Of a stretch of DNA of 64,000 nucleotides, positions 26,301 through 35,585 are shown in pieces. The notes beneath the pieces were generated by a model. It was not told the origin of the DNA and ran no database searches. It saw nothing but the letters and a program-made list of their open reading frames with translations. Numbering within the stretch: position 1 is the stretch's first letter; every line of letters begins with the position of its first letter. The position numbers were made by a program, and so were the translations under genes. This DNA comes from an uncultured Ruminococcus sp. (GTDB lineage: Bacteria > Bacillota > Clostridia > Oscillospirales > Ruminococcaceae): positions 1 to 64,000 of the forward strand of contig UQYQ01000002.1 in NCBI GenBank assembly GCA_900545345.1, written 5' to 3'.

Positions 26301-27106
26301 ACCCTCTTGGAGTACCTTCACGTATGAATATCGGTCAGGTGCTTGAAGTTCACTTGGGTATGGCCGCTAAGGCTCTTGGCTGGAAGATTATGACCCCTGT
26401 ATTTGACGGTGCTCACGAAGAAGATATCCGTGAGTGTTTCAAAGAAGCAGGTATGGCAGAGGACGGTAAGGTTACACTTTATGACGGAAGAACCGGAGAA
26501 AAGTTTGATAACCGTGTTACAGTCGGATATATGTACTATTTGAAGCTTCACCACTTGGTTGACGATAAAATTCACGCTCGTTCAGTCGGACCGTATTCTC
26601 TTGTCACACAGCAGCCTCTCGGAGGTAAAGCACAGTTCGGAGGACAGAGATTCGGAGAGATGGAGGTTTGGGCTCTTGAAGCTTACGGTGCGGCATATAC
26701 ACTTCAAGAGATTCTGACTGTTAAATCTGACGATACCGTTGGACGTGTTAAGACATATGAAGCAATTGTTAAAGGACAGAATGTTCCTAAGCCTGGAATT
26801 CCTGAATCATTTAAGGTTCTTGTAAAGGAACTTCAGTCACTATGTCTTGATGTAAGAGTATTAGATACACATGGAGAGGAAATCGACCTTAAACAATCAT
26901 TTGATGAGGATGATGATATTGCTCCGAAGGCAGCAATTGACGACGATATTCAGATGTCGCTTGAAGACGATGACCTTGACGAAGGATTCTTTGCGGAAGA
27001 CGAGGAAGGAAATATCGAAGATATTGACATTGACGATGAAGAAGATTTGGATTTGATTGAAGATGATTCGGACTTCTTTGCAGAAGATATTGTCGAAGAA
27101 GAATAA
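23333..27106 (+). CDS. rpoB: RNA polymerase beta subunit
   Basis: 1257 residues from ATG 23333. A GTG at 23321 in the same frame overlaps the AAGGAG ribosome site (23316-23321) and is therefore not preferred. The beta subunit forms much of the RNA polymerase active centre and contains the rifampicin region around SPLSQFMDQNNPLAELTHKRR, which carries the usual sensitive residues, and the GDKMAGRHGNKG segment. The last 70 or so residues form a strongly acidic Asp/Glu-rich tail that is longer than the E. coli end. It is followed by rpoC after 45 bases, as an operon. It is unusual that rplL is not directly upstream. Confidence 0.98.
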   Translation: MVNVKDVKLGKTTRKSFAKINEVLSMPNLIEVQKKSYKWFLDEGLREVFRDVSAITDYNGTLELSFIDYKIDDEPKYSVAECKERDVTYAAPLRVTARLNNTETGEIKESEVFMGDFPLMTDSGTFVINGAERVIVSQLVRSPGVYYACDKDKTGKDLFKSTVIPSRGAWLEYEMDSNDVVYVRIDKNRKIPLTTFIRAIGIGTNSEIYETFGEDERLIQTIEQKDQTANREEALLEVYKKLRPGEPPTVDSAVSHLNNLFFDAKRYDLARFGRYKFNKKLGLASRLSGHILSQPVINPMTGEIMAEQGEAVSYEKAVEIEQAGVKVAYVNVEVKETLTIEGEVINKVEEKEVKIIGNGMVDIKNYVDFDVEEYGINEMVSFDILKEILETSETEDDLKENIKARADELIPKHITIDDIIATISYFLNLCECVGVIDDIDHLGNRRIRSVGELLQNQFRIGFTRMERVIRERMNIQSQDLEVVTPTALINIRPITAAIKEFFGSSPLSQFMDQNNPLAELTHKRRLSALGPGGLSRDRAGFEVRDVHYSHYGRMCPIETPEGPNIGLISYLASFARINEYGFIEAPYRKVDKETGVVTDEVVYMTADVEDNFIVAQANEPLTEDGKFARAKVNGRYRDQISEFDRSEIDYMDVSPKMVVSVATAMIPFLENDDANRALMGSNMQRQAVPLLKTEAPIVGTGMEYKACVDSGVAVVAKADGIVKSVSADEIVVLENGGDIRTYTLTKFKRSNAGTCTNQRPIVEKGEKIEEGQVIADGPATSNGEISLGKNALIGFMTWEGYNYEDAVLLNENLVKEDKYTSIHIEEYEIEARDTKLGPEEITRDIPNVGEDALKDLDEDGIIRIGAEVRSGDILVGKVTPKGETELTAEERLLRAIFGEKAREVRDNSLKVPHGESGVIIDVKVFTRENCDELSPGVNKLVRCYIAQKRKISVGDKMAGRHGNKGVVSRILPQEDMPFLEDGTPLDIVLNPLGVPSRMNIGQVLEVHLGMAAKALGWKIMTPVFDGAHEEDIRECFKEAGMAEDGKVTLYDGRTGEKFDNRVTVGYMYYLKLHHLVDDKIHARSVGPYSLVTQQPLGGKAQFGGQRFGEMEVWALEAYGAAYTLQEILTVKSDDTVGRVKTYEAIVKGQNVPKPGIPESFKVLVKELQSLCLDVRVLDTHGEEIDLKQSFDEDDDIAPKAAIDDDIQMSLEDDDLDEGFFAEDEEGNIEDIDIDDEEDLDLIEDDSDFFAEDIVEEE

Positions 27107-27151
27107 CGGATATTTCCGAAATGCTTAAACTAAAGGAAGAAGGGTCGAATA

Positions 27152-30100
27152 TTGGAATTTAATACTTTTGATTCAATAAAAATCGGTCTTGCATCACCTG
27201 ATAAAATCAGAGAATGGTCTTATGGTGTTGTAACAAGACCTGAAACAATAAATTACAGAACTCAGAAGCCTGAAAGAGACGGACTTTTCTGTGAAAAAAT
27301 CTTTGGACCTTCAAAGGACTGGGAGTGTCACTGCGGAAAGTATAAGAAAATCCGTTTTAAGGGCAAAGTCTGTGAACGATGCGGTGTTGAAGTAACCCGT
27401 GCAAAGGTTCGCCGTGAAAGAATGGGACACATTGAGCTGGCTGCTCCTGTGTCACATATCTGGTACTTTAAGGGTACTCCTTCAAGAATCGGACAGATGC
27501 TTGAAGTTTCACAGAAGCGTTTGGAAGAGGTATTGTACTTTACTAAATATATAGTAATTGATCCGGGCGATACCGAGCTTGAAAGATGCCAGCTTCTCTC
27601 AGAGAAAGACTATATCGAGATGAGAGAAAAGTATGAGGATAAATTTAAGGCAGGAATGGGTGCTGAGGCTGTTAAAGAGCTTTTGACACAAATTGATTTA
27701 GATGAGCTTTCTAATGAACTTAAATCTGAGCTTGACGGACTTCCTGCAGGACAGAAGAGAATTAAGCTTTTAAAAAGACTTGAAATCGTTGAAGCATTCA
27801 GAACTTCAGGCAACCGTCCCGAATGGATGATTTTAGATGTTGTTCCTGTTATTCCTCCGGAATTAAGACCTATGGTTATGCTTGACGGCGGAAGATATGC
27901 AACATCAGACTTAAATGATTTATACAGAAGAGTTATAAACAGAAACAATCGTTTGCAGAGAATGTTAGAGCTTCAGGCTCCTGACATTATTATAAGAAAC
28001 GAAAAGAGAATGCTTCAGGAGGCTGTTGACGCACTTATCGACAACGGCAGACACGGCAGACCTGTTACAGGACCGAACAACAGAGCGTTCAAATCACTTT
28101 CGGATATGCTGAAGGGTAAGCAGGGTCGTTTCCGTCAGAATCTTCTCGGTAAGCGTGTTGACTATTCAGGCCGTTCGGTTATCGTTGTAGGACCTGAGCT
28201 TAAAATGTATCAGTGCGGACTTCCTAAAGAAATGGCACTTGAACTTTTCAAGCCGTTTGTTATGAAAAGACTTGTTGATACAAACCCATCTATAAATATT
28301 AAATCTGCTAAGAAAATGGTAGACAAAGCCAGACCTGAAGTCTGGGATGCACTTGAAAATGTTATTCAGGGACACCCTGTACTTCTAAACCGTGCACCTA
28401 CGCTTCACAGACTTGGTATTCAGGCCTTTGAGCCGGTACTTGTAGAGGGAAGAGCATTAAAGCTTCACCCGCTTGTATGTACAGCTTATAATGCTGACTT
28501 TGACGGTGACCAGATGGCTGTCCATGTTCCTTTGTCAGCTGAGGCACAGACAGAAGCTCGTTTCTTGATGCTTGCTGCAAACAACCTGTTAAAGCCTTCA
28601 GACGGTCGTCCTGTTGCTATTCCTACCCAGGATATGCTTCTTGGTTCTTATTACCTGACACTTTTAAAAGAGGGTGAAAAGGGCGAAGGAAAGTTATTCA
28701 AAGATGTTGACGAAGCTTTAATGGCTTATGATGCAGGTGTTGTCTCACTTCATGCTGCTATTAAGGTAAAGGTTACAAAGCATATCGGTGAAAAGAGAGT
28801 GTCAAGGATAATCGACGCTACAGTCGGAAGACTTATTTTCAACGAAAATATACCACAGGATTTAGGATATGTTGACAGAACAAATTCTGATAAGCAGTTT
28901 GACCTTGAAGTTTCATTCCTTGTTAAGAAGAAACAGCTTTCAGATATAATTGAGAGATGTATCAAGATTCACGGTACAACAACAACCAGTGAGGTATTGG
29001 ATAAAATTAAGGCTACAGGATATAAGTACTCAACAAAGGCTGCAATTACTGTTGCTGTATGTGACGCTGAAATTCCTGCTGCTAAGAAAGACATCATAGA
29101 AAAAGCCGATTCTTTAGTTGATAAAATTGACGCTCAGTATAAGAGGGGCTATATTTCAAGAGAAGAAAAATCAAAGAAATTTATTGAGATTTGGAACAAT
29201 GCAACCGATGAGGTTACGGACGCGCTTAAAGACGGCTTGGATCCGTACAACCCAATTAATATGATGGCTGATTCCGGAGCCCGTGGTAGTATTAACCAGA
29301 TCAGACAGTTAGCAGGTATGCGTGGACTTATCGCTAACACATCAGGTTCTACAATCGAGATGCCTATTCGTGCTAACTATCGTGAAGGTTTGAATATTTT
29401 GGAATACTTTATTTCTTCACGTGGTGCGAGAAAGGGACTTGCCGATACGGCACTTAGAACTGCCGACTCAGGATACCTGACAAGAAGACTTGTTGATGTA
29501 TCGCAGGATGTTATTATTCATGAAGAGGACTGCGGTACTTCTAACGGAATTGAAGTATTTGAGATCAAAAACGGCAACGAGATTATTGAGCCTCTTCATG
29601 AAAGACTTATCGGACGCTTCTTAGTTGAAGACCTCAGAGATGAAGAAACAGGAGAGCTTATTATTTCACACAATAAGCTTATGAAAGAAAGCGATGCTGA
29701 TAAAGTTTGTGCTTTTATGGAAGAGCATGATATTAAGAAAATCAAAATCCGTTCCGTACTTCACTGCGAATCGGAGCACGGTGTTTGTGCTAAGTGCTAT
29801 GGTGCTAACCTCGCAAACGGAAATCTTGCTTCTGTCGGTGAGGCAGTCGGAATTATTTCAGCGCAGTCAATCGGTGAGCCTGGTACTCAGCTTACTATGA
29901 GAACATTCCACACAGGCGGTATTGCATCTGCTGAAGATATCACACAGGGTCTTCCTAGAGTCGAAGAATTGTTTGAGTCAAGAAAGCCTAAGGGTGCTGC
30001 TATTATTTCAAGCATTGACGGAACAGTTCACATCGAAGAGGTTAAGAAGACAAAGCAAATTGTTGTTACTAATGAAGATATTAATAATCCTGAACAGGAC

Positions 30101-30715
30101 AGCTATACAATTCCTTACGGATACAAGATAAAGGTTCGTGAGGGTGATACAGTTAAGGCAGGAGCACCTTTGACAGAAGGTTCAATTTATCCGGGTGATA
30201 TTTTGGCAGTTAACGGTGTTGAAGCGGTTCAGAACTATATCATTACCGAAGTTCAGAAGGTTTATCGGCTTCAGGGTGTTGACATTAACGATAAGCACAT
30301 TGAGGTTATTGTTCGTCAGATGATGAAGAAGGTTAAGGTCGATGATCCGGGAAGCAGCTATCTTCTTCCTGGTGCATTGGTTGATGTTCACGAAATAGCC
30401 GCAATTAACAGAGAGATTCAAAGCGAAATTGATGCCGGTGATATCAACGCAAGACTGATAACAACCATTCCTGTACTTCAGGGTATAACAAAGGCTTCAT
30501 CAAATTCAGACAGTTTCTTGTCTGCTGCTTCATTCCAGGAAACAACAAAGGCATTGACCGACGCTGCTATCCGCGGAAAGAGCGATGATCTTGTAGGACT
30601 TAAGGAAAATGTTATTATCGGTAAGCTTATTCCTGCGGGAACAGGTATGGATGTTTATAATAATGTTCAGATTGCAAATACTGCTGCTCCGGAAAAGACT
30701 ACCTCAATAGTTTAA
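27152..30715 (+). CDS. rpoC: RNA polymerase beta' subunit
   Basis: 1187 residues, starting at TTG 27152 behind AAAGGAAGAAGGG. The N-terminal zinc-binding cysteines are visible (CHCGKYKKIRFKGKVCERCG), and the catalytic NADFDGDQMAVH motif carries the three aspartates that hold the active-site magnesium. The C-terminal zinc site (CESEHGVCAKCYG) and the trigger-loop region (GEPGTQLTMRTFHTGG) are intact. The length is normal for Firmicutes. It is cotranscribed with rpoB and followed by two terminators. Confidence 0.98.
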   Translation: MEFNTFDSIKIGLASPDKIREWSYGVVTRPETINYRTQKPERDGLFCEKIFGPSKDWECHCGKYKKIRFKGKVCERCGVEVTRAKVRRERMGHIELAAPVSHIWYFKGTPSRIGQMLEVSQKRLEEVLYFTKYIVIDPGDTELERCQLLSEKDYIEMREKYEDKFKAGMGAEAVKELLTQIDLDELSNELKSELDGLPAGQKRIKLLKRLEIVEAFRTSGNRPEWMILDVVPVIPPELRPMVMLDGGRYATSDLNDLYRRVINRNNRLQRMLELQAPDIIIRNEKRMLQEAVDALIDNGRHGRPVTGPNNRAFKSLSDMLKGKQGRFRQNLLGKRVDYSGRSVIVVGPELKMYQCGLPKEMALELFKPFVMKRLVDTNPSINIKSAKKMVDKARPEVWDALENVIQGHPVLLNRAPTLHRLGIQAFEPVLVEGRALKLHPLVCTAYNADFDGDQMAVHVPLSAEAQTEARFLMLAANNLLKPSDGRPVAIPTQDMLLGSYYLTLLKEGEKGEGKLFKDVDEALMAYDAGVVSLHAAIKVKVTKHIGEKRVSRIIDATVGRLIFNENIPQDLGYVDRTNSDKQFDLEVSFLVKKKQLSDIIERCIKIHGTTTTSEVLDKIKATGYKYSTKAAITVAVCDAEIPAAKKDIIEKADSLVDKIDAQYKRGYISREEKSKKFIEIWNNATDEVTDALKDGLDPYNPINMMADSGARGSINQIRQLAGMRGLIANTSGSTIEMPIRANYREGLNILEYFISSRGARKGLADTALRTADSGYLTRRLVDVSQDVIIHEEDCGTSNGIEVFEIKNGNEIIEPLHERLIGRFLVEDLRDEETGELIISHNKLMKESDADKVCAFMEEHDIKKIKIRSVLHCESEHGVCAKCYGANLANGNLASVGEAVGIISAQSIGEPGTQLTMRTFHTGGIASAEDITQGLPRVEELFESRKPKGAAIISSIDGTVHIEEVKKTKQIVVTNEDINNPEQDSYTIPYGYKIKVREGDTVKAGAPLTEGSIYPGDILAVNGVEAVQNYIITEVQKVYRLQGVDINDKHIEVIVRQMMKKVKVDDPGSSYLLPGALVDVHEIAAINREIQSEIDAGDINARLITTIPVLQGITKASSNSDSFLSAASFQETTKALTDAAIRGKSDDLVGLKENVIIGKLIPAGTGMDVYNNVQIANTAAPEKTTSIV

Positions 30716-30725
30716 TATGCTTTTT

Positions 30726-30756
30726 AGAACAGCTCTTTTATAGGGCTGTTCTTTTT
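30726..30756 (+). terminator. rpoC terminator 1
   Basis: AGAACAGCTC pairs with GGGCTGTTCT, followed by five T residues. Confidence 0.9.
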
Positions 30757-30815
30757 GCTGACAAATATTAATACAAGGTATAGTATATATGATTTATCAA
30801 AACGATAATAAAAGG

Positions 30816-30846
30816 CAGCTCGAATAAAATAATTCGAGCTGTTTTA
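30816..30846 (+). terminator. rpoC terminator 2
   Basis: CAGCTCGAAT pairs perfectly with ATTCGAGCTG, followed by TTTT. Confidence 0.8.
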
Positions 30847-30877
30847 GCGTTATTTGGTACTTTGCAATAAAAAACAC

Positions 30878-30906
30878 TTGACAATGGGATTTTTTGAGTA
30901 TATAAT
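30878..30906 (+). promoter_or_regulatory. rpsL-rpsG-fusA promoter
   Basis: TTGACA (30878-30883) and TATAAT (30901-30906) with 17-bp spacing are a perfect consensus promoter, 57 bases before rpsL. Confidence 0.92.
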
Positions 30907-30962
30907 ATTCTTTATGCTGACCTCGTATGGTCTGCTCAAAATTTTATGAAAGGAGATAGATT

Positions 30963-31382
30963 ATGCCTACATTTAACCAATTGGTGAGAAACGGAAGAAA
31001 AGTGTCAACTTCAAAGTCAACTGCACCTGCTCTTCAAAAGGGTTTTAACGCTCAGAAGAAAGCTGTAATTGATCAGAGTTGTCCGCAAAAGCGTGGTGTT
31101 TGTACAGCAGTTAAAACAGCTACACCTAAGAAGCCTAACTCAGCTATGAGAAAGATTGCCAGAGTAAAGCTTACAAACGGTCAGGAAGTTACTGCATACA
31201 TTCCGGGCGTTGGTCACAATCTTCAGGAGCACAGTGTTGTTATGATCAGAGGCGGAAGAGTTAAAGACCTTCCTGGTGTGCGTTATCACATCATTAGAGG
31301 AACTCTTGACGCACAAGGTGTTTCGGGAAGAATGCAGTCTCGTTCAAAATACGGTGCAAAGAGACCAAAGGCAGGCAAGTAA
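30963..31382 (+). CDS. rpsL: 30S ribosomal protein S12
   Basis: 139 residues. The core TPKKPNSAMRK and GGRVKDLPGVRYH are intact, the latter holding Asp102, the residue methylthiolated by RimO in other bacteria; rimO itself is at 53479. It is longer than E. coli S12 because of an insertion at about residues 20-37, a feature common in Clostridia. The AAAGGAG site precedes ATG 30963. It is the first gene of the str-type operon rpsL-rpsG-fusA. Confidence 0.98.
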   Translation: MPTFNQLVRNGRKVSTSKSTAPALQKGFNAQKKAVIDQSCPQKRGVCTAVKTATPKKPNSAMRKIARVKLTNGQEVTAYIPGVGHNLQEHSVVMIRGGRVKDLPGVRYHIIRGTLDAQGVSGRMQSRSKYGAKRPKAGK

Positions 31383-31452
31383 GCTTGCAGACAAAATTAA
31401 GGTAGAACTCATATACCACAGTTGATGTGGAGTATTTTATATATATTGATAA

Positions 31453-31506
31453 AGTACCTCTGCATTGGACTGACGGGGCTGTGGTTAAGGCCACAGAGCG
31501 AGTACC
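31453..31506 (+). promoter_or_regulatory. Structured rpsL-rpsG intercistronic region
   Basis: CTGTGG (31479-31484) pairs with CCACAG (31491-31496), and an alternative outer pairing CTCTG/CAGAG with flanking GTACC segments is possible. In E. coli the rpsL-rpsG spacer is the S7 translational regulatory site. Whether this clostridial spacer serves the same role is inference. Confidence 0.4.
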
Positions 31507-31538
31507 TATGATATCATTATATGAAGGAGGGAATTCTA

Positions 31539-32009
31539 GTGCCAAGAAGAGGTAAAGTTGCAAAAAGAGATGTTTTGCAAGACCCAATATACAAGTCAAA
31601 GCTGGTTACACGCCTTATCAATAATGTAATGTTAGACGGTAAGAAGGGTGTTGCTCAGAAGATTGTATACGGAGCATTTGAAATTGTAGAAGAAAAATCA
31701 GGAAAGCCAGCATTAGAGGCTTTCGAAGAGGCTATGGAAAACATTATGCCAAGTCTTGAAGTTAAAGCTCGCCGTGTCGGCGGTTCAACATATCAAGTAC
31801 CTATGGAAGTTCGTCCTGAAAGACGCCAGACATTGGGCTTGAGATGGCTTACAACTTATTCAAGAGCAAGACATGAAAAAACAATGAAAGAAAAGCTTGC
31901 AGCAGAAATCCTTGACGCAGTAAACGGCGTCGGCGGAGCTTGCAAGAAGAAAGACGATACACACAAGATGGCAGAAGCAAACAAGGCTTTCGCTCACTAT
32001 CGTTGGTAA
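31539..32009 (+). CDS. rpsG: 30S ribosomal protein S7
   Basis: 156 residues starting at GTG 31539, giving the standard N-terminus MPRRGKVAKRDV; an ATG at 31521 overlaps the GAAGGAGGG ribosome site and would add six atypical residues. The protein is a primary 16S rRNA binder that nucleates the 30S head. The family segments GGSTYQVPMEVRPERR and KKDDTHKMAEANKAFAHYRW are present. Translation start and the upstream structured spacer suggest autogenous control as in other bacteria (inference). Confidence 0.97.
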   Translation: MPRRGKVAKRDVLQDPIYKSKLVTRLINNVMLDGKKGVAQKIVYGAFEIVEEKSGKPALEAFEEAMENIMPSLEVKARRVGGSTYQVPMEVRPERRQTLGLRWLTTYSRARHEKTMKEKLAAEILDAVNGVGGACKKKDDTHKMAEANKAFAHYRW

Positions 32010-32027
32010 TATTTATAGGAGGATTTT

Positions 32028-34112
32028 ATGGCAAGAGATTGTTCATTACAAGATACCAGAAATATTGGTATCATGGCTCATATTGATGCTGGTAAAACTA
32101 CCACAACAGAGCGTATCCTATTTTATACAGGTATTACTCATAAGATAGGTGAGGTTCATGAGGGTGCTGCTACTATGGACTGGATGGAGCAGGAGCAGGA
32201 AAGAGGTATTACAATTACTTCAGCTGCTACTACTGCATTCTGGAAGAATCATAGAATTAACATCATTGACACCCCGGGACACGTTGACTTTACAGTTGAG
32301 GTTGAGCGTTCGCTTAGAGTTCTTGACGGATCTGTAACAGTTCTTTGTGCAAAGGGCGGAGTAGAGCCGCAGACTGAAACAGTATGGAGACAAGCTGATA
32401 AATATAAAGTTCCTCGTATGGTATATGTTAATAAAATGGATATCATGGGTGCGAACTTCTATAATGTTGTTGACATGCTTAAAACAAGACTGAAAACAAA
32501 TGCTGTTCCTATTCAGCTTCCAATCGGTGCTGAGGATACATTCAAGGGCGTTATTGACCTTCTTGAAATGAAAGCATATGTTTATTATGATGACCTAGGA
32601 AAGGACATCAGAGTTGAGGAAATTCCTGAAGACATGAAGGAAAAAGCTCAGCAGTATCATGATGATATGATTGAACATGTTGCAGAGCAAGATGAAGAAA
32701 TCATGATGAAATATTTAGACGGTGAAGAGCTGACAATTGATGAAATCAAAGTTTGCATCAGAAAGGCTACACTGGCTAACCATATGGTTCCTGTAGTATG
32801 CGGAACTTCATATAAAAACAAGGGTGTACAGAAGCTTCTCGACGCTATCGTTGATTATATGCCGTCACCTCTTGATGTTCCTGCAATTAAGGGTGTGAAC
32901 CCTGATACAGAAGAAGAGGAAGAAAGACCGTCTTCAGATGAAGAACCATTCGCAGCATTAGCATTTAAGATTGCTACTGACCCATTCGTTGGAAAGCTAT
33001 GCTTCTTCAGAGTATATTCAGGAGTACTTGTAAAGGGCTCAACTGTTTATAACGCTTCTAAGGATGACAACGAGAGAATCGGTAGAATTCTTCAGATGCA
33101 CTCAAATAACAGAAAAGATATTGATGAGGTTTATGCAGGTGATATTGCGGCTGCTGTTGGTTTAAAGAATACAGGTACAGGTGACACATTGTGTGACGAA
33201 AAGCATCCTATTATTCTTGAATCAATGGAATTCCCTGAGCCGGTTATTGACTTGGCTATCGAGCCTAAGACAAAAGCGGGACAGGAAAAGATGGGTATTG
33301 CTTTATCAAAGCTTGCTGAAGAAGACCCAACATTCAGAACACATACTGACGAAGAAACAGGACAGACAATTATTTCGGGAATGGGTGAGCTTCACCTTGA
33401 AATCATTGTTGACCGTCTCCTTCGTGAATTTAAAGTAGAAGCTAATGTCGGTGCACCTCAGGTAGCATATAAAGAAACTATCAGAACCAATGCTGACGTT
33501 GACCATAAATATGCAAGACAGTCAGGTGGTAAAGGTCAATACGGACATGTTAAAATTCTTGTTGAACCTAATGTTTCAGGCAAGGGCTATGAATTTATTA
33601 ACAAGATTGTCGGAGGAGCTATTCCTAAGGAATATATCCCTGCTGTTGACCAAGGTATCCAAGGTGCAATGCAGAGTGGTATCTTAGCCGGATATCCGGT
33701 AGTTGATGTTAAAGTAACACTTTATGATGGATCATATCACGAGGTAGATTCATCTGAAATGGCATTTAAGATTGCCGGTTCTATGGCATTTAAAGAGGCT
33801 ATGAAGAAAGCAGATCCTGTTATTCTTGAGCCTATTATGAAGGTTATTGTTATTGTTCCTGAAGAGTATATGGGTGATGTTATCGGTGATTTGAACTCAC
33901 GCCGTGGACAAATTCAGGGTATGGATGCAAGACCTGGTGCACAGCAGATTAATGCACTTGTTCCGCTTTCAGAGATGTTCGGTTATTCAAATGAACTTCG
34001 TTCAAGAACTCAAGGTCGTGGACAGTATTCAATGGAGCCTGACAGCTATATTGAGGTTCCAAAATCAATCGCAGAAAAGATTATGTCTAACAGAAGCAAG
34101 AATAACGGTTAA
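32028..34112 (+). CDS. fusA: Elongation factor G
   Basis: 694 residues. The translational GTPase drives ribosomal translocation. P-loop AHIDAGKTTTTERILFYTG, switch region RGITITSA, DTPGHVDF and NKMD motifs are all intact, and the domain III-V segments are of normal length. An AGGAGG site lies just before ATG 32028, 18 bases after rpsG, so it belongs to the same operon. Confidence 0.98.
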   Translation: MARDCSLQDTRNIGIMAHIDAGKTTTTERILFYTGITHKIGEVHEGAATMDWMEQEQERGITITSAATTAFWKNHRINIIDTPGHVDFTVEVERSLRVLDGSVTVLCAKGGVEPQTETVWRQADKYKVPRMVYVNKMDIMGANFYNVVDMLKTRLKTNAVPIQLPIGAEDTFKGVIDLLEMKAYVYYDDLGKDIRVEEIPEDMKEKAQQYHDDMIEHVAEQDEEIMMKYLDGEELTIDEIKVCIRKATLANHMVPVVCGTSYKNKGVQKLLDAIVDYMPSPLDVPAIKGVNPDTEEEEERPSSDEEPFAALAFKIATDPFVGKLCFFRVYSGVLVKGSTVYNASKDDNERIGRILQMHSNNRKDIDEVYAGDIAAAVGLKNTGTGDTLCDEKHPIILESMEFPEPVIDLAIEPKTKAGQEKMGIALSKLAEEDPTFRTHTDEETGQTIISGMGELHLEIIVDRLLREFKVEANVGAPQVAYKETIRTNADVDHKYARQSGGKGQYGHVKILVEPNVSGKGYEFINKIVGGAIPKEYIPAVDQGIQGAMQSGILAGYPVVDVKVTLYDGSYHEVDSSEMAFKIAGSMAFKEAMKKADPVILEPIMKVIVIVPEEYMGDVIGDLNSRRGQIQGMDARPGAQQINALVPLSEMFGYSNELRSRTQGRGQYSMEPDSYIEVPKSIAEKIMSNRSKNNG

Positions 34113-34147
34113 ATTTAGTGTTCGACCAAAAAAATATGGCAAAACAC

Positions 34148-34176
34148 TTGAAATTCTTGGTGAAGTAGGGTATAAT
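34148..34176 (+). promoter_or_regulatory. tuf promoter
   Basis: TTGAAA (34148-34153) and TATAAT (34171-34176) with 17-bp spacing lie in the fusA-tuf gap, so tuf can be transcribed independently. Confidence 0.85.
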
Positions 34177-34231
34177 AATTTTGCAACATTATATTAAAAA
34201 ATAATAATTTATTTAAAGGGAGGATATTCCA

Positions 34232-35431
34232 ATGGCTAAGGAAAAATTCGAAAGAACAAAACCCCATGTTAACATTGGTACAATCGGCCACGTTGACCAT
34301 GGTAAAACAACTTTAACAGCTGCAATCACAAAGACTCTTTCAATCAAGGGTCTTGCACAGTTCGAAGCTTATGATCAGATCGACGGTGCTCCTGAGGAGA
34401 GAGAGCGTGGAATCACAATTAACACAGCTCACGTTGAGTATGAAACAGATAAGCGTCACTATGCACACGTTGACTGCCCTGGACACGCTGACTATGTAAA
34501 GAACATGATCACAGGTGCTGCTCAGATGGACGGAGCTATCCTTGTTGTAGCTTCTTCAGACGGTCCTATGGCTCAGACTAAAGAGCACTTACTTCTTGCT
34601 CGTCAGGTTGGAGTTCCATATATCGTAGTATTTATGAACAAAGCTGACCAGGTTGATGACCCAGAGTTACTTGACCTAGTTGAAATGGATATCAGAGAAA
34701 CTCTTAACGAGTATGAGTTCCCAGGCGATGATACACCAATCATCAAGGGTTCAGCTCTACAAGCTTTAGAAGCTCCGGACGATATCTCAAACCCAGCATA
34801 CGCTCCGATTCTTGAGCTTATGGATGCTGTTGACGAGTATATTCCAACACCTGAAAGAGCTTCAGACCAGCCATTCCTAATGCCTGTTGAGGACGTATTC
34901 ACAATCACAGGCCGTGGAACAGTTGCTACCGGTAGAGTAGAAAGAGGAAAGCTAACAACAGGTGATGAAGTTGAAATCATCGGTTTAACTGAAGAAAGAG
35001 CTAAGACAGTTGTTACAGGTATCGAGATGTTCAGAAAGATTCTTGACTATGCTGAGGCTGGAGATAACATTGGTGCTCTTCTTCGTGGAGTTCAGAGAGA
35101 AGACATCGAAAGAGGTCAGGTTCTTTGTGCACCTAACTCAATTCACCCAGAGACAAAGTTCAAGGGTCAGGTTTATGTTCTAAAGAAAGATGAAGGCGGA
35201 CGTCACACACCTTTCTTCAACAACTACAGACCACAGTTCTATTTCAGAACAACTGACGTTACAGGTGTTATTTCACTTCCTGCTGATAAGGAAATGTGTA
35301 TGCCTGGTGATAACGTAGAGATCGGTGTTGAGCTTATCACTCCAATCGCTATTGAAGAGGGTCTTCGTTTCGCTATCCGTGAAGGCGGCAGAACAGTTGG
35401 CTCAGGAGTTGTTACTGCTGTAGTTAAGTAA
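34232..35431 (+). CDS. tuf: Elongation factor Tu
   Basis: 399 residues. It delivers aminoacyl-tRNA to the ribosome as a GTP complex. The motifs GHVDHGKTTLTAAI, RGITINTAHVEYE, DCPGHADYVKNM and NKADQVDD are intact, with the usual three-domain length. GGGAGG precedes ATG 34232, and the gene has its own promoter and terminator. Confidence 0.98.
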   Translation: MAKEKFERTKPHVNIGTIGHVDHGKTTLTAAITKTLSIKGLAQFEAYDQIDGAPEERERGITINTAHVEYETDKRHYAHVDCPGHADYVKNMITGAAQMDGAILVVASSDGPMAQTKEHLLLARQVGVPYIVVFMNKADQVDDPELLDLVEMDIRETLNEYEFPGDDTPIIKGSALQALEAPDDISNPAYAPILELMDAVDEYIPTPERASDQPFLMPVEDVFTITGRGTVATGRVERGKLTTGDEVEIIGLTEERAKTVVTGIEMFRKILDYAEAGDNIGALLRGVQREDIERGQVLCAPNSIHPETKFKGQVYVLKKDEGGRHTPFFNNYRPQFYFRTTDVTGVISLPADKEMCMPGDNVEIGVELITPIAIEEGLRFAIREGGRTVGSGVVTAVVK

Positions 35432-35454
35432 TTTAACTTCAAAGTTATAAAATT

Positions 35455-35487
35455 AACCATCGGATTTATTTCCGATGGTTTTTTATT
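35455..35487 (+). terminator. tuf terminator
   Basis: AACCATCGGA pairs perfectly with TCCGATGGTT around a 6-base loop and leads into a T-tract. Confidence 0.95.
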
Positions 35488-35585
35488 TACAAATTTTAAA
35501 AAATGTGGTATACTTATTGCATAAATGATAAAATGTTTAAAGGATTACTATGTTAACAATTAATTATAACTTTTTTGAGGAATAA

